DNA of 64,000 nucleotides from assembly GCA_021432635.1 (NCBI GenBank), contig MU270037.1, positions 702,047 through 766,046 of the forward strand. The letters run 5' to 3'. The position numbers were made by a program, and so were the translations under genes. The notes under the pieces were generated by a model that saw nothing but the letters and a program-made list of their open reading frames with translations, was not told where the DNA came from and ran no database searches. Within the stretch, counting starts at the first letter, position 1. Every line of letters begins with the position of its first letter. This document shows, piece by piece, positions 35,943-47,339 of this stretch. This DNA is from Thozetella sp. PMI_491. Lineage: Eukaryota; Ascomycota; Sordariomycetes; Chaetosphaeriales; Chaetosphaeriaceae.

Positions 35943-36261
35943 GTAGCATGGCATGTAAAAGATACCTTATATTTTTAGAATAATGATACCATCTCAACGA
36001 AGCTACAGCGGTTTCCTCTGGGACCCTGCTACAGTAGCCCATGCGGCTGTCCCCCGGATTCCACAACAGTGCACCCCAAACCCGTAACAAGATTGCTATC
36101 CGTTGTAGGCTTGCCATGGAATGGGGTAATAGGCATTCTTCTCTCTGTATGATATACGATCCTGGCCGGAACTCCTTGCCCAGCCCGCTCCGCCATGTCG
36201 TAACCCTAGTGACCGAACGAGGCAGAATAAACACACAACAATCGACCGTCTTCGCGTCGCC
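35943..36261. other. Convergent 3' intergenic spacer
   Basis: A 319-base spacer between the 3' ends of the low-complexity gene (+) and the kinesin gene (-). No gene; an AT-rich signal (ttatatttttagaataatg) lies near 35967-35986. Confidence 0.6.
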
Positions 36262-38169
36262 TCAAACATTGGACCTGGCGCCAAGAGGTTTCCTCGTACT
36301 CTGCTCGTCCAAGAAGCGGCCCTTATCATCTCCGATCTTCCTCCGGAACATGCCTAGATCCTGCAGGAGGCCTTGCATGTAATCGTGCATGTCGTCGGCA
36401 TGGTGCTCGTAGCCGCCCGAGACGTAGCCGTCGTCCGAGCTCTCGTACTCGTCTAGCTCCTCGTTTTCTTTGTCGGCGACGTCCTGCCCCGGATCCAGCC
36501 CACCTTTGACGGCTTCGCTCCCCGGGTCCCGAATGGTGACGGCCGGGATCGGGTTCTTGAGGCTCTCGAGCGCCAGCTTCAGGTGCAGGCGCAGGGCCTC
36601 GTTCTCCGTTTGCAGACTGCGAATCTTGGCCTCGGATGCCTGGCTGCGCTCTTCCATGAGCCGTTGCATGCTGCCTACGCGTACCTGGTACTCCTCGAGC
36701 CTCTCTTCCTGCTCCTTGGCGTTTTGCTCCTGCCGCCGACTGTCGCCCACTACGAGCTGCAGCGCTCGGATCTCCTCCGCCATGGCAGCGATTTGGGCGT
36801 CCCTCTCGGCCGCGCTGATGCTGTCCTGGTTGACGACAGCACGGGTGCGGATGCGCTTGGCCTGGTCGGCGTAGCGGAGCGTCGACAGCGTCTCCTCGTA
36901 GTCGGACGGTGCGATGCACGCGATCATGGCTGTCTTGGAGTTGCCGCCCAGCGAATCTTTGAGGAGCCAGGTGAGAATGCTGTCGCGGTAGGGGACCACG
37001 GTCGACTTGGTATGAGAGTGGCCCTTCCGCCGTCCGTTCTGCTTCGGGTCCGCCAATGCCGCGATCACTCGACCCAGCGTCGTGAGCGACTTGTTGATGT
37101 TGCTACCTTCGCGCAAGCGCTGCCCCGTTGCTTCAGTCGACTTTGCGCGCTCGCTGCCGGCCAGGTCGACCAGCCGAATCCGGCTGCTGCGCTCTGTGGT
37201 CTCGTCCGTCTCCAGGTCGTGGTGAATCTGCTTGAGCATGATGGTGAACACAGCGTGGCTTCGGCTACTCGTGTCGTTCATCTTGGTGCTGGCTACCGTG
37301 CGGTTGTTGTCGCCGTTGCGCATGAACCGCAATATCTCCTGGATGTTGCGCACTGGGACTTCAGTCAAGTCCTTGACGTACGGGCCTTCCGTGGGCGACT
37401 CGCGTATCTTGAGATAGTAAGGCGCCTGGTTGGGCACTACGGGCACGAGAAGGTCGCGGACGTGCTCGTTGTAGACCTCGAAGTAGGACACGCGTACGCT
37501 GTAGCTGATATTGGGTGTCTCGTCCTGGGCGGCCGCAATGCGCTCGAAAAGGTCCTCGCAAGTTCGTGGAATGAGGCCGGGGTGGTTAGGGGTCCCCATC
37601 ATAGTGTACGACTTACCAGATCCTGTCTGGCCGTATGCAAAAATGCAGGTGTGGTAGCCCTCGAAGTTGTGGTCGAGGAACTCCTCGCCCAGGCTGTTGT
37701 AGACGTCCTCCTGCTTTGCATAATGACTGTCTTGGGGGTTGTGACTCCAGAAGCTGTTGTCAAAAGTAAACGATTTTTCCTCGATCACTTTTCTCGACTT
37801 GGCACGCGTATTGGCAGGGTCAAACTCGTTCGGTACAAGTAAGGTGGTTTGTTGTGTGATGGGGTTCATGTCGATGAGGCACTCGGCATTGCGCTGGATC
37901 TCTGTATCCGGAAAGTAAACAAATCAGTACACACAACCGAACAACGACCGTCCGCACGGATTGACCGGCTCACCTCGAGGCAAAAACGCTCGCACTCGCA
38001 CGACAACCCTCACGTTTCCTCCTGGATCCATCCTGGCGAAAGTAGGCACGGTGCCATCCCGAGAGCGCAGCGACGGGGTCGAGGCGGACGATCGAATCGT
38101 GCGGGTGGCGACCTCGCCGGGCGAGGGGCTTGTTGCGTGGTGTGGCATGAGGCGCGGGTCAAGCGACAT
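36262..38169 (-). CDS. Short kinesin-3 family motor, two exons
   Basis: Exons (transcript order) 38169-37974 and 37901-36262 give 611 residues from the ATG at 38169; an in-frame ATG at 38235 would add 22. The N-terminal motor domain is complete: RVVVRVRAFLPRE, P-loop GQTGSGKS at about 156-163, switch I NDTSSRSH, switch II DLAGSE, and the neck-side segment TLSTLRYADQAKRIRTRAVV. The INKSLTTLG and kinesin-3-like FDHSFWS/FDNSFWS strand place it with Unc104/KIF1. A coiled-coil of about 90 residues follows, then an acidic linker and a short tail. No FHA or PH domain is present, unlike cargo-carrying Unc104 (about 1600 residues). This matches the shorter second kinesin-3 of filamentous fungi (the Nkin3/UncB kind), though that assignment is from memory. 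Confidence 0.88.
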
Positions 38170-38235
38170 TCCAATGAGGGACTCGCTGATGTCAAAGATT
38201 ACCTCGCGATACCGCAGCTGGAGAATGTTAAGCAT

Positions 38236-38826
38236 CAAAGGCCGTCTCGAATAGGCCTGGCCGGATTCTTTTTAGAATCCAACCATGACAGGGGGTGGCA
38301 GCTTCCTTGTTTACTTGGTTGCCGGGCAAAGGCTCCGGGGTTGGCGAGGGACTAAAAAAGAGTGGGGTTGCTAGCATCGGCCGTGGCTGCCCTGTGGTTG
38401 CGATGTCTTGTTGACGTGGCGGGGTAGCTCGCAGCACAGAGAAAGGGGAACCCGCCCACGACACGGCGCCACACTGCACGCCGTGTTAGCCACAGTCCTT
38501 TGCGTTGGCTAACGTAATAATAGATGGGATAGAGGAAGGCCCGAGTGATACCATACTTCCGTATGAGTTTCGGGTCATTCGATGGGCGTCGGCTTTGGTT
38601 GGCTCATGCCTTAGACATTCTCTAGAGGAATCAATAGTCCTTGTACTCTATGCTCGTACCATCACTCTAGGTTCTCAGCGCTCAATACTGCTTGAAGAAA
38701 AGCCAACGCCGTCCTTGACGTGCCCAACACCGTAGCCCAGACCCCACTCCTACTATACATGCATTCATTCAACTAGCCCGAGACAGAGAACCCGCAAAAA
38801 CCAACTGTTGTCTATGCCGGTCTACC
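38236..38826. other. Tandem intergenic spacer upstream of the kinesin gene
   Basis: It holds the kinesin promoter (minus strand) and the 3' end of the PPPDE gene. No supported coding sequence. Confidence 0.6.
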
Positions 38827-40624
38827 TTACCCACGTTTCAATCCTTTCCCCAGCAATTCCTTCCCAACCTCAGTTATAAGCCCCATGGCAGGGAAATGCT
38901 TGCGCTTAGATAAAACGGTATCCTCGGCATCCATTGACCGCAGCAAATCGGCAAGCTCCCCGTCAAGAGGCAAGCGATAAACTAAGCGCCCGAGGGCCTG
39001 GAGCATCCCCTCTAGAGCCTCCGACGAGCTTTCCTCCTGGGATATGGCCTCTAGTGCCGATGCGGCCAGCTCTACCTGGTCCCCCTCTGGGAGTAGGTCC
39101 CCGGGGCCGGCTATTCTCTTCTCGCTGTTAGCGAGCGAGATGTTGAACAGGAGAGAGGCGGCAGCAACCCGGACGTTGTTGTGGTTGTCGTCTAGGAAAC
39201 TGGTTGAGATGAGCTGGGTGATAGCACTCCTAAGTTTCTCGTGCGCGAAGATCTCTTGCGAGTAAAGGTGACTCGAAAACAGGTTACAGGCCGTCTGGAG
39301 AGTCACCAACCGAAGGGCGTAGGGACAGTCGGCGAGATCGTTGACGAGCGTGAGCAGGGAGACGACTGTCTCATGATTTTTCTCTTCTGCAAGATACCCG
39401 CTGAACCTGGGATCGATGAGGCCGCACCTCAAGAGATCAACCACAGCAAAGAGAACCTCCGGGAGCATTTTCTGGAGGGATGTTCGCACGAAGTGGGTGA
39501 AGGCAACCATGTCCGGGAGACTTGCCTGAGCCGGGCCACTTTTGGCTCGCACCTCAATAAACTGCTTGACGCCTTGAACGGCTGGGCTGTCGGCCTCGGC
39601 GCCCATCTTTGCGAGCAGCTTCGGGAGGGGGGGTACCTTGGTGAAGAGAACGGGCTTTGCGTCCGGGTTGGCGATGGTGGGGAGGTTGAGCGCCTGGTGC
39701 ACATGTGGAGGCCAGGCCATCTGAACGAGAAGCTGGACGTTGCCTCGTAATGTGCTGGGGTCGGCGCCGAGCCACTTGTTCTCTTGGTCACCCCGCAGGA
39801 AGGTGATGAAGGTAGGGGTTGCCGTGATGGAGTACTTTGCTCCAACCTCAAAGGCCTGCGAAGTGTCGACCTTGATGAGAAACCCCTTGTCCCCAACTTC
39901 GGCGGCTAACTCGTCGTAGACAGGGTAGAGCATCTTGCACGGCGCGCAGGTGGCAGAAGTGAAAAAGACCACGGCGCAAGACGTTCTGGCTGTTTCGAGT
40001 GTAGACTCGAGTTCCGACAGGGTTGTTACGTTCCGCACCCTGGCCACGGGATGATGAAGCTGGGATTTCGGCTTGGAAGAGCTCCCCGGGGTCGAGTCTT
40101 GGATACCCAAGATACCACCGCCACGCTTGGAAGCATTCACCTGCTGGTTGAGCATGGGAAGGAGCATCTGCCCCATGGGTGAATCGAGGACTGCCTGCGG
40201 CATGCTCGTGATGTACTCAGGAATACCCTTTCCAAGAAGGAAAGTCGCGAAATCGTTAGAAAAGTTGTTGCAGTTGTGCTTGAAAAGGTCGTAGGCCTGC
40301 TGTCTGTTAGTAGAGAAGCCCGTGTTCAAGGGATCCACACGGGGGGCCAACCTCGACTGTGTATATCTCTCTGAGCGAATCAAGGTACTCCTCGATGATT
40401 TCCATCGGGAGCTCAGTCGTTCCGAGAGGAACCTCCCTCTCGGGTCGTCCGAGATGGGAGGAGCCGGGGACGATGGAAACGATGTTCCCGTCATACACGT
40501 ACTCGCGGCCGTTGAGCTGGATTGAGGTATGGTATATCGCATCTAGTTGGAACCCCAGTAAACCCATCGACATCTGGCGTGCTAGGCCTCTAGAGAGGTC
40601 GTAGACGAGGACGTGAACCTCCAT
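38827..40624 (-). CDS. PPPDE deSUMOylase/deubiquitinase - thioredoxin - PUL domain protein, two exons
   Basis: Exons (transcript order) 40624-40352 and 40299-38827 give 581 residues (580 with the alternative acceptor). Three modules are visible. A PPPDE (DeSI) papain-fold peptidase comes first, with catalytic His32 (AIYHTSIQ) and Cys101 (KHNCNNFSND). A thioredoxin domain follows, with the redox pair TCAPC at about 209-212 and a cis-proline strand (ITATPTFITF). The C-terminal PUL armadillo-like domain spans about residues 300-575. PUL domains bind the Cdc48/p97 tail, and DeSI enzymes remove SUMO or ubiquitin, so a role in Cdc48-linked protein quality control is the family-level inference. This exact domain order is common in filamentous fungi. 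The intron is about 52-55 nt and has a tandem CAGCAG acceptor. Confidence 0.92.
40297..40302 (-). other. Tandem NAGNAG splice acceptor
   Basis: On the minus strand the intron of the PPPDE-thioredoxin-PUL gene ends ..agaCAGCAG|GCCTAC. Using the first CAG retains one extra Gln just before AYDLF, upstream of the catalytic Cys; using the second removes it. Both keep frame. Confidence 0.6.
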
Positions 40625-42281
40625 CGTGAAGCAACTGCGAAACGCTCAGGAGTGACGAGGGTCGAGGCAAGTCTTTGACCCTAAAGGGACCTACGCCGGG
40701 CAATGTAGTGTAGATAGCAGATAAATTAATTTATGATGCGTTTGAGTGACGGAAGGGAGAAGCGGTCGACCTTCTTTCCAAACTCAGCGCTCTGGGTGGC
40801 TGGCGGATTTGCAGGTGATGTTTTGGCTTGTGAGGCAACAGCCGCGTACGAAGCCAGTGCCCCTCTGCCTTTGAAAGGCCTAGAAACCGATGGAAGGGAC
40901 GGAGTTCGTCAACGCCCGAGTTCCGTTCTCAACAACGCCATAGGACGGACTTAACCCTTCTTCAGCGAGTACTGAAATTTCAAACAAGGCCGAAAAAACT
41001 GTTGACCTATCTACAATACACACCAGTTCAAGAATCCTTTATTTACTCATTGGTGATGCGTCCCCTACCCGAGAGCTAGGAAGAGGGCAACAGGGAGGCA
41101 CGGAGAGGGGTCAACTAACATTGGTGTGGGGAGGCAGCATTCACAGGCGTTAATGAACTAGCTCTAGCACCTGGCAGTGGAAACAGGTAAGATGGGTTGA
41201 GTGTTTGGCCCAAGGTGTTAGGCAAGGTAGCTGGCGCCACGCCACCCGAGGAGTGGGTACGGTTATGCCAAAAGCCTGAATTGTGCCAGACTTGACACTG
41301 AAGCAGGGGACAGATAGGCGTCATCGTGGTTCTGGGTCCCAATTTAAAGTGAAATTCCACAAAAACGTACGTCTAGACCCACTGTGCCTGATAGCTCGCC
41401 GAGCCGTATTACAGGACGTTCAACTGCTAGAACGATGCAGCACGAGCTTCTTGCCGCGTATTATTTTACATTTGGTGAGGTGTGTTCTGCCGAGATTCTT
41501 GAGAGCTCCAGTGGATGCTCATAATTGAGTTCACGCTTTTAATGGCTTGATGCTGTCGCCATTACCTGCCTTTGTTACGTGTACTTCATGATCGATCCAA
41601 AGCACATCTTCTAGCTAGGAGCGGTCTCGCCTACATTTCGACTCATGTGACTGCACTCAAGCCCCCCTACTATAGCTACTCTACCGACAAGAGGTCTCAG
41701 TACTTGAACTGGATTCTCTGCCCGTGGTGGTAAAAGTCCAAAAGGCGGGAGGGTTGCGACGAAGTCGCAAAGGACTTCCAGTAATTGCATTGTCAGTTAT
41801 TCCGTAGAAAACCTTCAGAGCGCTATAAAGCTGAACTTCAAGGCTGTCGCGTCACCTCTTTAAATAATTAGTGGGGTATAGCCTACAAACAGGGTTAGAG
41901 GCTGTGTGCGAATATCAGGTGTGTCAGGTTAGAATATGCCACCCCCCGCGCGCTCCATCCTGGAACACGAATGCATCTGCCAGGGCACTCCTTTTTTCCC
42001 TCTCTACAGACAGGTGTAGATTAGCCCCTTGCAATCCCTTCGGGACTCCTTATCGTACTTTTTAATAGAACCAAGAAGCAGGGGAAGCGACGCGACACCA
42101 CCGAATCTTTTCAACTACCCTCTTTCGTGCTGACCAGCTTCTTTCTAGTCCCTCGTTTAGCTCCCCCCTTTCTTCCTCCCCGGCGTTTGTTCGTTGGTTG
42201 GCATGGGCTACCTGTTTTAGTCCTCCACGCACCGCCCCCTTTCCACTTCCTTCGCCATCCCATCTTGGAGAGCCATCCCCT
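40625..42281. other. 1.7 kb divergent intergenic region
   Basis: No gene is supported between the PPPDE gene (-) and the GDPase gene (+). It is partly AT-rich (about 41350-42070). The last 170 bases are CT-rich (42114-42181) and probably form the GDPase leader. Confidence 0.6.
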
Positions 42282-44090
42282 ATGCGGCGCACGTCGGTCT
42301 CGCTGCCGACCAAGCACATCGCCCACGACCCTCACGAGAAGCCCGACCGGTACGGCCACGGCCATCGAGCGCCCGGTTTCTTCGCCAAGATGCAGGCCGC
42401 TTGGATGTCACAATCTCAGCGGATGCGCTACCTCAAGACGTGTGCCATCATTCTCACCATCCTCTTCCTCTTCTACTACTTCTCCCCGTCGGGCGTCGAC
42501 ATCTATACAGGTGGTAAGGAAACGCCCTCCCCACGCACGCAAAGCGAATCATTCTGGCAGTGTTAACGCCCTTTAGTCTCTACCGGTCTCCAGGGTCAGA
42601 ACCAAGGCCAATCCGCGGCTGATGCCTCCTCGGGCACCGAGCGATGCACGAAATCGAGCCACAAGGACAAGCCGATTGTCCAGTATGTACTCATGATCGA
42701 CGCCGGTAGCACGGGATCTCGTATCCACGTCTACAAGTTCAACAACTGTGGCTCGTCTCCGGAACTCGAAAGCGAAATCTTCAAACAGACCAAGAAGATC
42801 GAGGGCCAGAGCAGCGGCCTGAGCGCGTACAAGGACGACCCTGAGGGCGCGGCCCACAGCCTCGACATCCTCATGGAGGAGGCTATGAAGGCCGTTCCGG
42901 ACAAGCTGAAGGGCTGCACCCCGGTCGCCGTGAAGGCAACCGCCGGTCTCCGCTTGATCGGCCCCGAGAAGAGTGAGAAGATCCTCGACGCCGTCCGAAA
43001 ACACCTCGAGACCGACTACCCTTTCCCGGTCCTCTCCAAGGAAGAGAACGGTGTGGCCATCATGGACGGTTCAGATGAGGGTGTCTACGCCTGGATCACG
43101 GTCAACTATCTCCTGGGCAAGATTGGCGGCCCCGATCATAGCGAGACGGCCGCCGTCTTCGACCTCGGTGGCGGCTCTACCCAGATTGTCTTCGAACCCA
43201 CTTTTAAGGGCTTGCCGTCCGGAGGCATGCCTGAGAAGCTGGCCGAAGGCGATCACAAGTACGAACTGGATTTTGGCGGCCGCAAATTCAGCCTCTACCA
43301 GCACTCGCATCTTGGCTACGGCCTGATGAGCGCCCGCGAAGCCATCTTCGCCGCCCTCGTCGACGACGCTTATCAGGCCCACAAGGGCCAGGAGGCTGGC
43401 AGCGACTGGATGGACAAACCCATCGTCAACCCTTGCTTCTCTGCCGGATCTGCTAAGGTCGCCAAGGTAACCATGCCCGAGGGTCATGCCCTTGCTGGCA
43501 AGCTCGAGCTTAACATGACGGGCCCAGCCGTGTCGTCCGCGGCCCAGTGCCGCGCCTTGGCTGAGCGCATTCTGAAGAAGGATGCTCAGTGCAAGCTTTC
43601 GCCGTGCTCCTTCAACGGCGTCCACCAGCCGTCTATCGCTAAGACCTTCGCCAAGGAGGATATCTATTTCCTTTCCTACTTTTACGACCGCATGGAGATC
43701 TTGGGCATGCCTGAGTCTTTCACCCTCCGTGAGATGCACGACCTCACCAACACGGTCTGCGGAGGGGAGAAGGCGTGGGACGACTTCTCGAGCCTGCCCA
43801 ACGCGATGGAAGAACTGCGGGACCGACCTGAGCACTGCATGGATCTAAACTTCATGATGGCTCTCACCCACACGGGTTACGAGATGCCCATCGACCGTGA
43901 GGTTCGCATGGCGAAGAAGATCAAGGACAACGAGCTCGGCTGGTGTTTGGGTGCTAGGTATGCTCCCCCCCTCTCAAATCTCAATGTTTTTTTTTCGCTT
44001 CGATGACATGTTTCCACTGACGCCGAGATTAGCCTGCCGCTGTTGTCCCAGTCCTCAGGATGGAAGTGCAAGATTAGTGAGGTTCACTAA
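42282..44090 (+). CDS. GDA1: Golgi guanosine diphosphatase (GDA1/CD39 apyrase family), three exons
   Basis: Exons 42282-42513, 42577-43957 and 44033-44090 give 556 residues. The protein is a type II membrane enzyme: a short basic cytosolic N-terminus, one membrane helix at about 52-68 (CAIILTILFLFYYF), a Ser/Gly-rich stem and a lumenal catalytic domain. Apyrase conserved regions are intact: DAGSTGSRIHVY at about 119-130, VKATAGLR, SDEGVYAWITVNYLLG and FDLGGGSTQIVFEP. In the Golgi it converts GDP to GMP, which drives GDP-mannose/GMP antiport for protein mannosylation. The C-terminus (SQSSGWKCKISEVH) closes on the small last exon. The first intron could start at GTGGTA or GTAAGG; I use the stronger GTAAGG at 42514. 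Length fits yeast Gda1 (518 residues) with a longer stem. Confidence 0.93.
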
Positions 44091-44497
44091 CGGCTATGAA
44101 ATGAATTCACGAGTAGACAAAGAGATTCTATATGCCGTATTAATAGCACCTCAATGTTCGGACACGGGTTCCGAGTGTACGGATTATAGGGTGGGTGGCG
44201 TTCCGGCTATGTTAGCACTGGAGGCTCGCAGTTCCTGGACAGATTCGTCCGCAGCACAAATACAAAAGCACTATTGAACGAGCATACTAAAGTCTCAGAA
44301 CGATCGGTCGAGGATCGCAAGGCAGGGATCTGTACAAGCGCACAATGGGAATGGGAATTGTCACGTAAGCATGAGAGTCACAAGGGCGAACGGCTCTTTA
44401 TGGAGTTCATCTCCTGAGAGATTCGTCGTTACAGTTCTGCATTAGAAATCTATATTCCGGGCTGTGCCCTGAACTCCTATTTCATGGACTGTCGTGT
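44091..44497. other. Convergent 3' intergenic region
   Basis: A 407-base spacer between the GDPase 3' end (+) and the minus-strand gene ending at 44498. AT-rich near 44130-44150; no gene. Confidence 0.6.
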
Positions 44498-45736
44498 TCA
44501 CTGTGGTGCGCCAACCATGCTAAGAACGTCTTCTATTACATCCTCGGGGCCGACGCCGTCTAGGATGGCCTCGACCGCTGCGAGCTCGCTGCCCCATTGC
44601 ATGCTGCGCTCCTTCTCCGGCGCAACGATCTTCAGACGGTGCAGGTATATCTTCTTTGCCGCAAGGCCGACCAGGGACGGTGTCACATAGTCCAAGCCGT
44701 GGAGGGGCGCAAGATTCTTCATGAGTTGCTCAAAGTGCTTCGTCGCCGTAGGTGTGACGCCGCCGCCCACGGCCCGGTGCATTCGCAGGAACGAGATGAT
44801 GTTCATCTGATACCGCAGCACATCGATTTCGACGTGCACCTGTCGACCAAGCTGTGCCAGGCATGCGATATCGCCTTCCGTGAACGCCGGCTCTTGGTCG
44901 GTCGTTCCATCAAAGGATATCAGTCGTGATCCCATGCTTCCCCGCCGCGCATCCACAGAGCCTATGATGGAGCTCTTGCGGAGAACGCTCTCGCTTGACG
45001 TAGTTGAGGCACCACCGTCGTCGTCCGGTCCATCCTCATGGCTGTTCTCCAGTCTTTCATCCAAAAGAGCGAATCCCTCCTCGGGGTCGTGCCAGTGGGC
45101 AATGTAGAAGTGGTCGTTTAGATGCGGTGTCACACGTGCCTGCCCGCCACTCGGGGCTCCTATCACCGCCATGAGCAGGAACTGCTTCGGCGCTGTCTGT
45201 ACTGCCGTCCGTGTAAAGATCCGGCGCGTTCGGAGCAGCTCCAGAGCTTGGATCTGCACCGCTTTGGGCGCCTGGTCAAGGTTCTTGGCTAATACCACAT
45301 TCCCGATCTGCGGACTGGAGCCGGCATGATGCCCCGGGGTTGCACCTGACGACGCAGGGCTCACCGGTGAATACGGATGTGGGCCGGGCCTTAGGTTGCT
45401 GCCAGAGCTATGCTGGGGAAAGTAGGAACCCGCGGCATCGTGCCGAGCTCGGTACGGAGAGATGGAGCGGGAGGAACCCGCGGCTCGCAAGTTCGCCGCA
45501 GGGAGGAGGAGCGCGGTGGCAAAGTCTTCGAGGGTTGTGTGAGCATGGCATGAGATGACCACCGGGCGGAGGCGCAAGGTCTTGGTCGCAACCAAGGTGA
45601 GCTCTTGCACGAGGTCGTCGACGGCATCGGGTGCGGTGCTGATGAGGCAGTGTTCCCGGGCAATTAGGCACAGCAGCGCGGCCAGCTCCAGGTCGCTGAG
45701 CTGGTGCACCTTGCGGAGAAGAGCTTCATCCGCCAT
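44498..45736 (-). CDS. Fungal 'magnesium chelatase-like' protein lacking visible ATPase motifs, single exon
   Basis: An open frame of 412 residues from MADEALLRK. The N-terminal third is helical (LSDLELAALLCLIAREH), with TPDAVDDLVQ-like and LRPVVISCHAHTTLEDFATALL segments. A Ser/Pro/His-rich insert lies at about 90-140. The centre (ALELLRTRRIFTRTAVQTAP) and a block LMAVIG resemble the part of AAA+ Mg-chelatase/MCM-type proteins after the Walker B strand. The C-terminus (IDVLRYQMNIISFLRMHRAV, then TKHFEQL, LDYVTPSLVGLAAKKIYLHRL) resembles the helical lid. I see no Walker A (GxxxxGKT), so ATP hydrolysis is doubtful. Fungi have no chlorophyll pathway, so the database-style name would not describe function. 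Its role is unknown. Confidence 0.75.
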   Translation of the reverse strand: MADEALLRKVHQLSDLELAALLCLIAREHCLISTAPDAVDDLVQELTLVATKTLRLRPVVISCHAHTTLEDFATALLLPAANLRAAGSSRSISPYRARHDAAGSYFPQHSSGSNLRPGPHPYSPVSPASSGATPGHHAGSSPQIGNVVLAKNLDQAPKAVQIQALELLRTRRIFTRTAVQTAPKQFLLMAVIGAPSGGQARVTPHLNDHFYIAHWHDPEEGFALLDERLENSHEDGPDDDGGASTTSSESVLRKSSIIGSVDARRGSMGSRLISFDGTTDQEPAFTEGDIACLAQLGRQVHVEIDVLRYQMNIISFLRMHRAVGGGVTPTATKHFEQLMKNLAPLHGLDYVTPSLVGLAAKKIYLHRLKIVAPEKERSMQWGSELAAVEAILDGVGPEDVIEDVLSMVGAPQ

Positions 45737-46424
45737 AGGATCGGTGTGGTACACGGCGATCCATCGAGGGAGGCTAGGATTTCGAAGTATCGAGGCGTGA
45801 AATCGCCGGTAGGAGCCGCTTCAATGTACCGTCGAGTCGACAAAGGCGAGAGATAAGGCTCCTGCGATTGGCTATTTTCCGGGTCCCATCGGGAGAGCCT
45901 GCTGTGGTAGCTAATGCTGAGGCGCGCGTTGGCAGCTGCTCGAGGCTCATCCGAGGTTGAAGCTTAGGCCGGCATCGAAACAAAGCCAGGTGACCACGGC
46001 GACGCAAGTAATCTGGGTGGTCGCGTGGGGCGTCATAAGTCACTGGCAGTTTAAATTAGACTAGGCGGTTTAGGCCCCTGGCTTCAGCCTGGCCTAGGTA
46101 TGGAAGACCGTTGTGATTGGGCGGCGCACGGCAACCGGGCTCCGCCGTGCCTGCCTGTGTTGCGTCCATCACCTCCAAGGAGCTTCATCGGACATTCGTC
46201 GGTCCCCAACCATCAACAGCCCCCCACCCAACGACGGGCAAAGCACAACTCGCACAACGCTCGCTGGCGGTCACCTCGGCGGCAGACCGATTACAACCTG
46301 CTCCCGACGAGCCTCACGTCGCACCATCTCTGACTTTCCGAAGTCTGTTTTTGGAACCGGTCCCTCACGGCCCCTTTCCCTCTCCCCCGCGTCATCGAGA
46401 TACGCCGATCGATCGTAGCCCACC
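45737..46424. other. Divergent promoter region shared with YPT7
   Basis: A 688-base spacer separates the starts of the minus-strand chelatase-like gene and YPT7. Both promoters must lie here; CCAAC/CCACC-rich sequence precedes YPT7. No coding sequence is supported. Confidence 0.6.
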
Positions 46425-47339
46425 ATGGCTTCCCGGAAGAAGGTCCTCCTGAAGGTACCGACAACAGGCGGCAATCCACTTGCGGCATGAACGGGCGTCT
46501 GGCTAACGGCTGTGTGAAAGGTTATCATTCTCGGCGACAGCGGCGTCGGCAAGACTAGCTTGATGAACCAATATGTATGCTCCCTACTCGATCGAGCCGC
46601 TGAGCCCCGGCGAGCATATCGTGCGCCATCTAGCTTTGTCGCTAACATGCGCTTCGCGCTGTGTAGGTCAACAAGAAATTCAGCGCCAGCTACAAGGCCA
46701 CTATCGGCGCCGATTTCCTGACCCGCGAGGTCCTGGTCGATGACCGACAAGTCACAATGCAGGTGCGAGATATATTCCCTGCCCTGGCGGACTCAGGATG
46801 CATATGCTAAACAGATGGTGGCGGGAACAGCTGTGGGATACCGCAGGCCAGGAGCGCTTCCAGTCGCTCGGCGTCGCCTTCTACCGCGGCGCCGACTGTT
46901 GCGTTTTGGTCTTCGACGTCAACAATTCCAAGAGTTTCGATGCGCTCGAGAGCTGGCGGGATGAGTTCCTAATTCAGGCGTCACCGCGCGACCCGGACAC
47001 CTTCCCCTTCGTAGTGCTGGGCAACAAGATCGACGTAGAGGAGAGCAAGCGTGTCATCTCGACAAAGCGGGCCATGACCTTTTGCCAGTCCAAGGGAGGC
47101 ATCCCCTACTTTGAGACGAGCGCCAAGGAGGCCGTCAATGTCGAGCAGGCCTTTGAAGGTAACATGCCTCTCCCTTTTTAGCCCTTCCGGTAAAGGATCC
47201 GCTTGGATGCTAACATTGCTACGCAGTGATTGCGAGGAACGCACTTGCCCAGGAGGAGTCTGAGGAGTTCCCTGGCGATCCGTTCAGCGACCCTATCAAC
47301 ATCCACATCGAGAACGACCGCGACGGGTGCGCGTGCTAG
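46425..47339 (+). CDS. YPT7: Rab7/Ypt7 small GTPase, five exons
   Basis: Exons 46425-46454, 46521-46574, 46667-46762, 46831-47158 and 47227-47339 give 206 residues. Ypt7/Rab7 on late endosomes and vacuoles recruits the HOPS tether for vacuole fusion. All GTPase motifs are intact: P-loop GDSGVGKT at 15-22, effector region YKATIGADF with switch Thr, DTAGQE at 63-68, NKID, and ETSAKE. The hypervariable tail ends in the prenylation pair CAC. The first two exons are tiny (30 and 54 nt), with junctions at codon boundaries (LLK|VIILGD and NQY|VNKKF), an arrangement often seen in fungal Rab7 genes. Start codon context is CACCATGG. It reads into a clean 3' region. Confidence 0.96.

Noticed and set aside
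36583-37842. A 419-codon open frame on the plus strand opposite the kinesin gene
   Set aside because: It is the antisense shadow of the strongly conserved kinesin motor exon; high GC at third positions keeps the reverse frame open.
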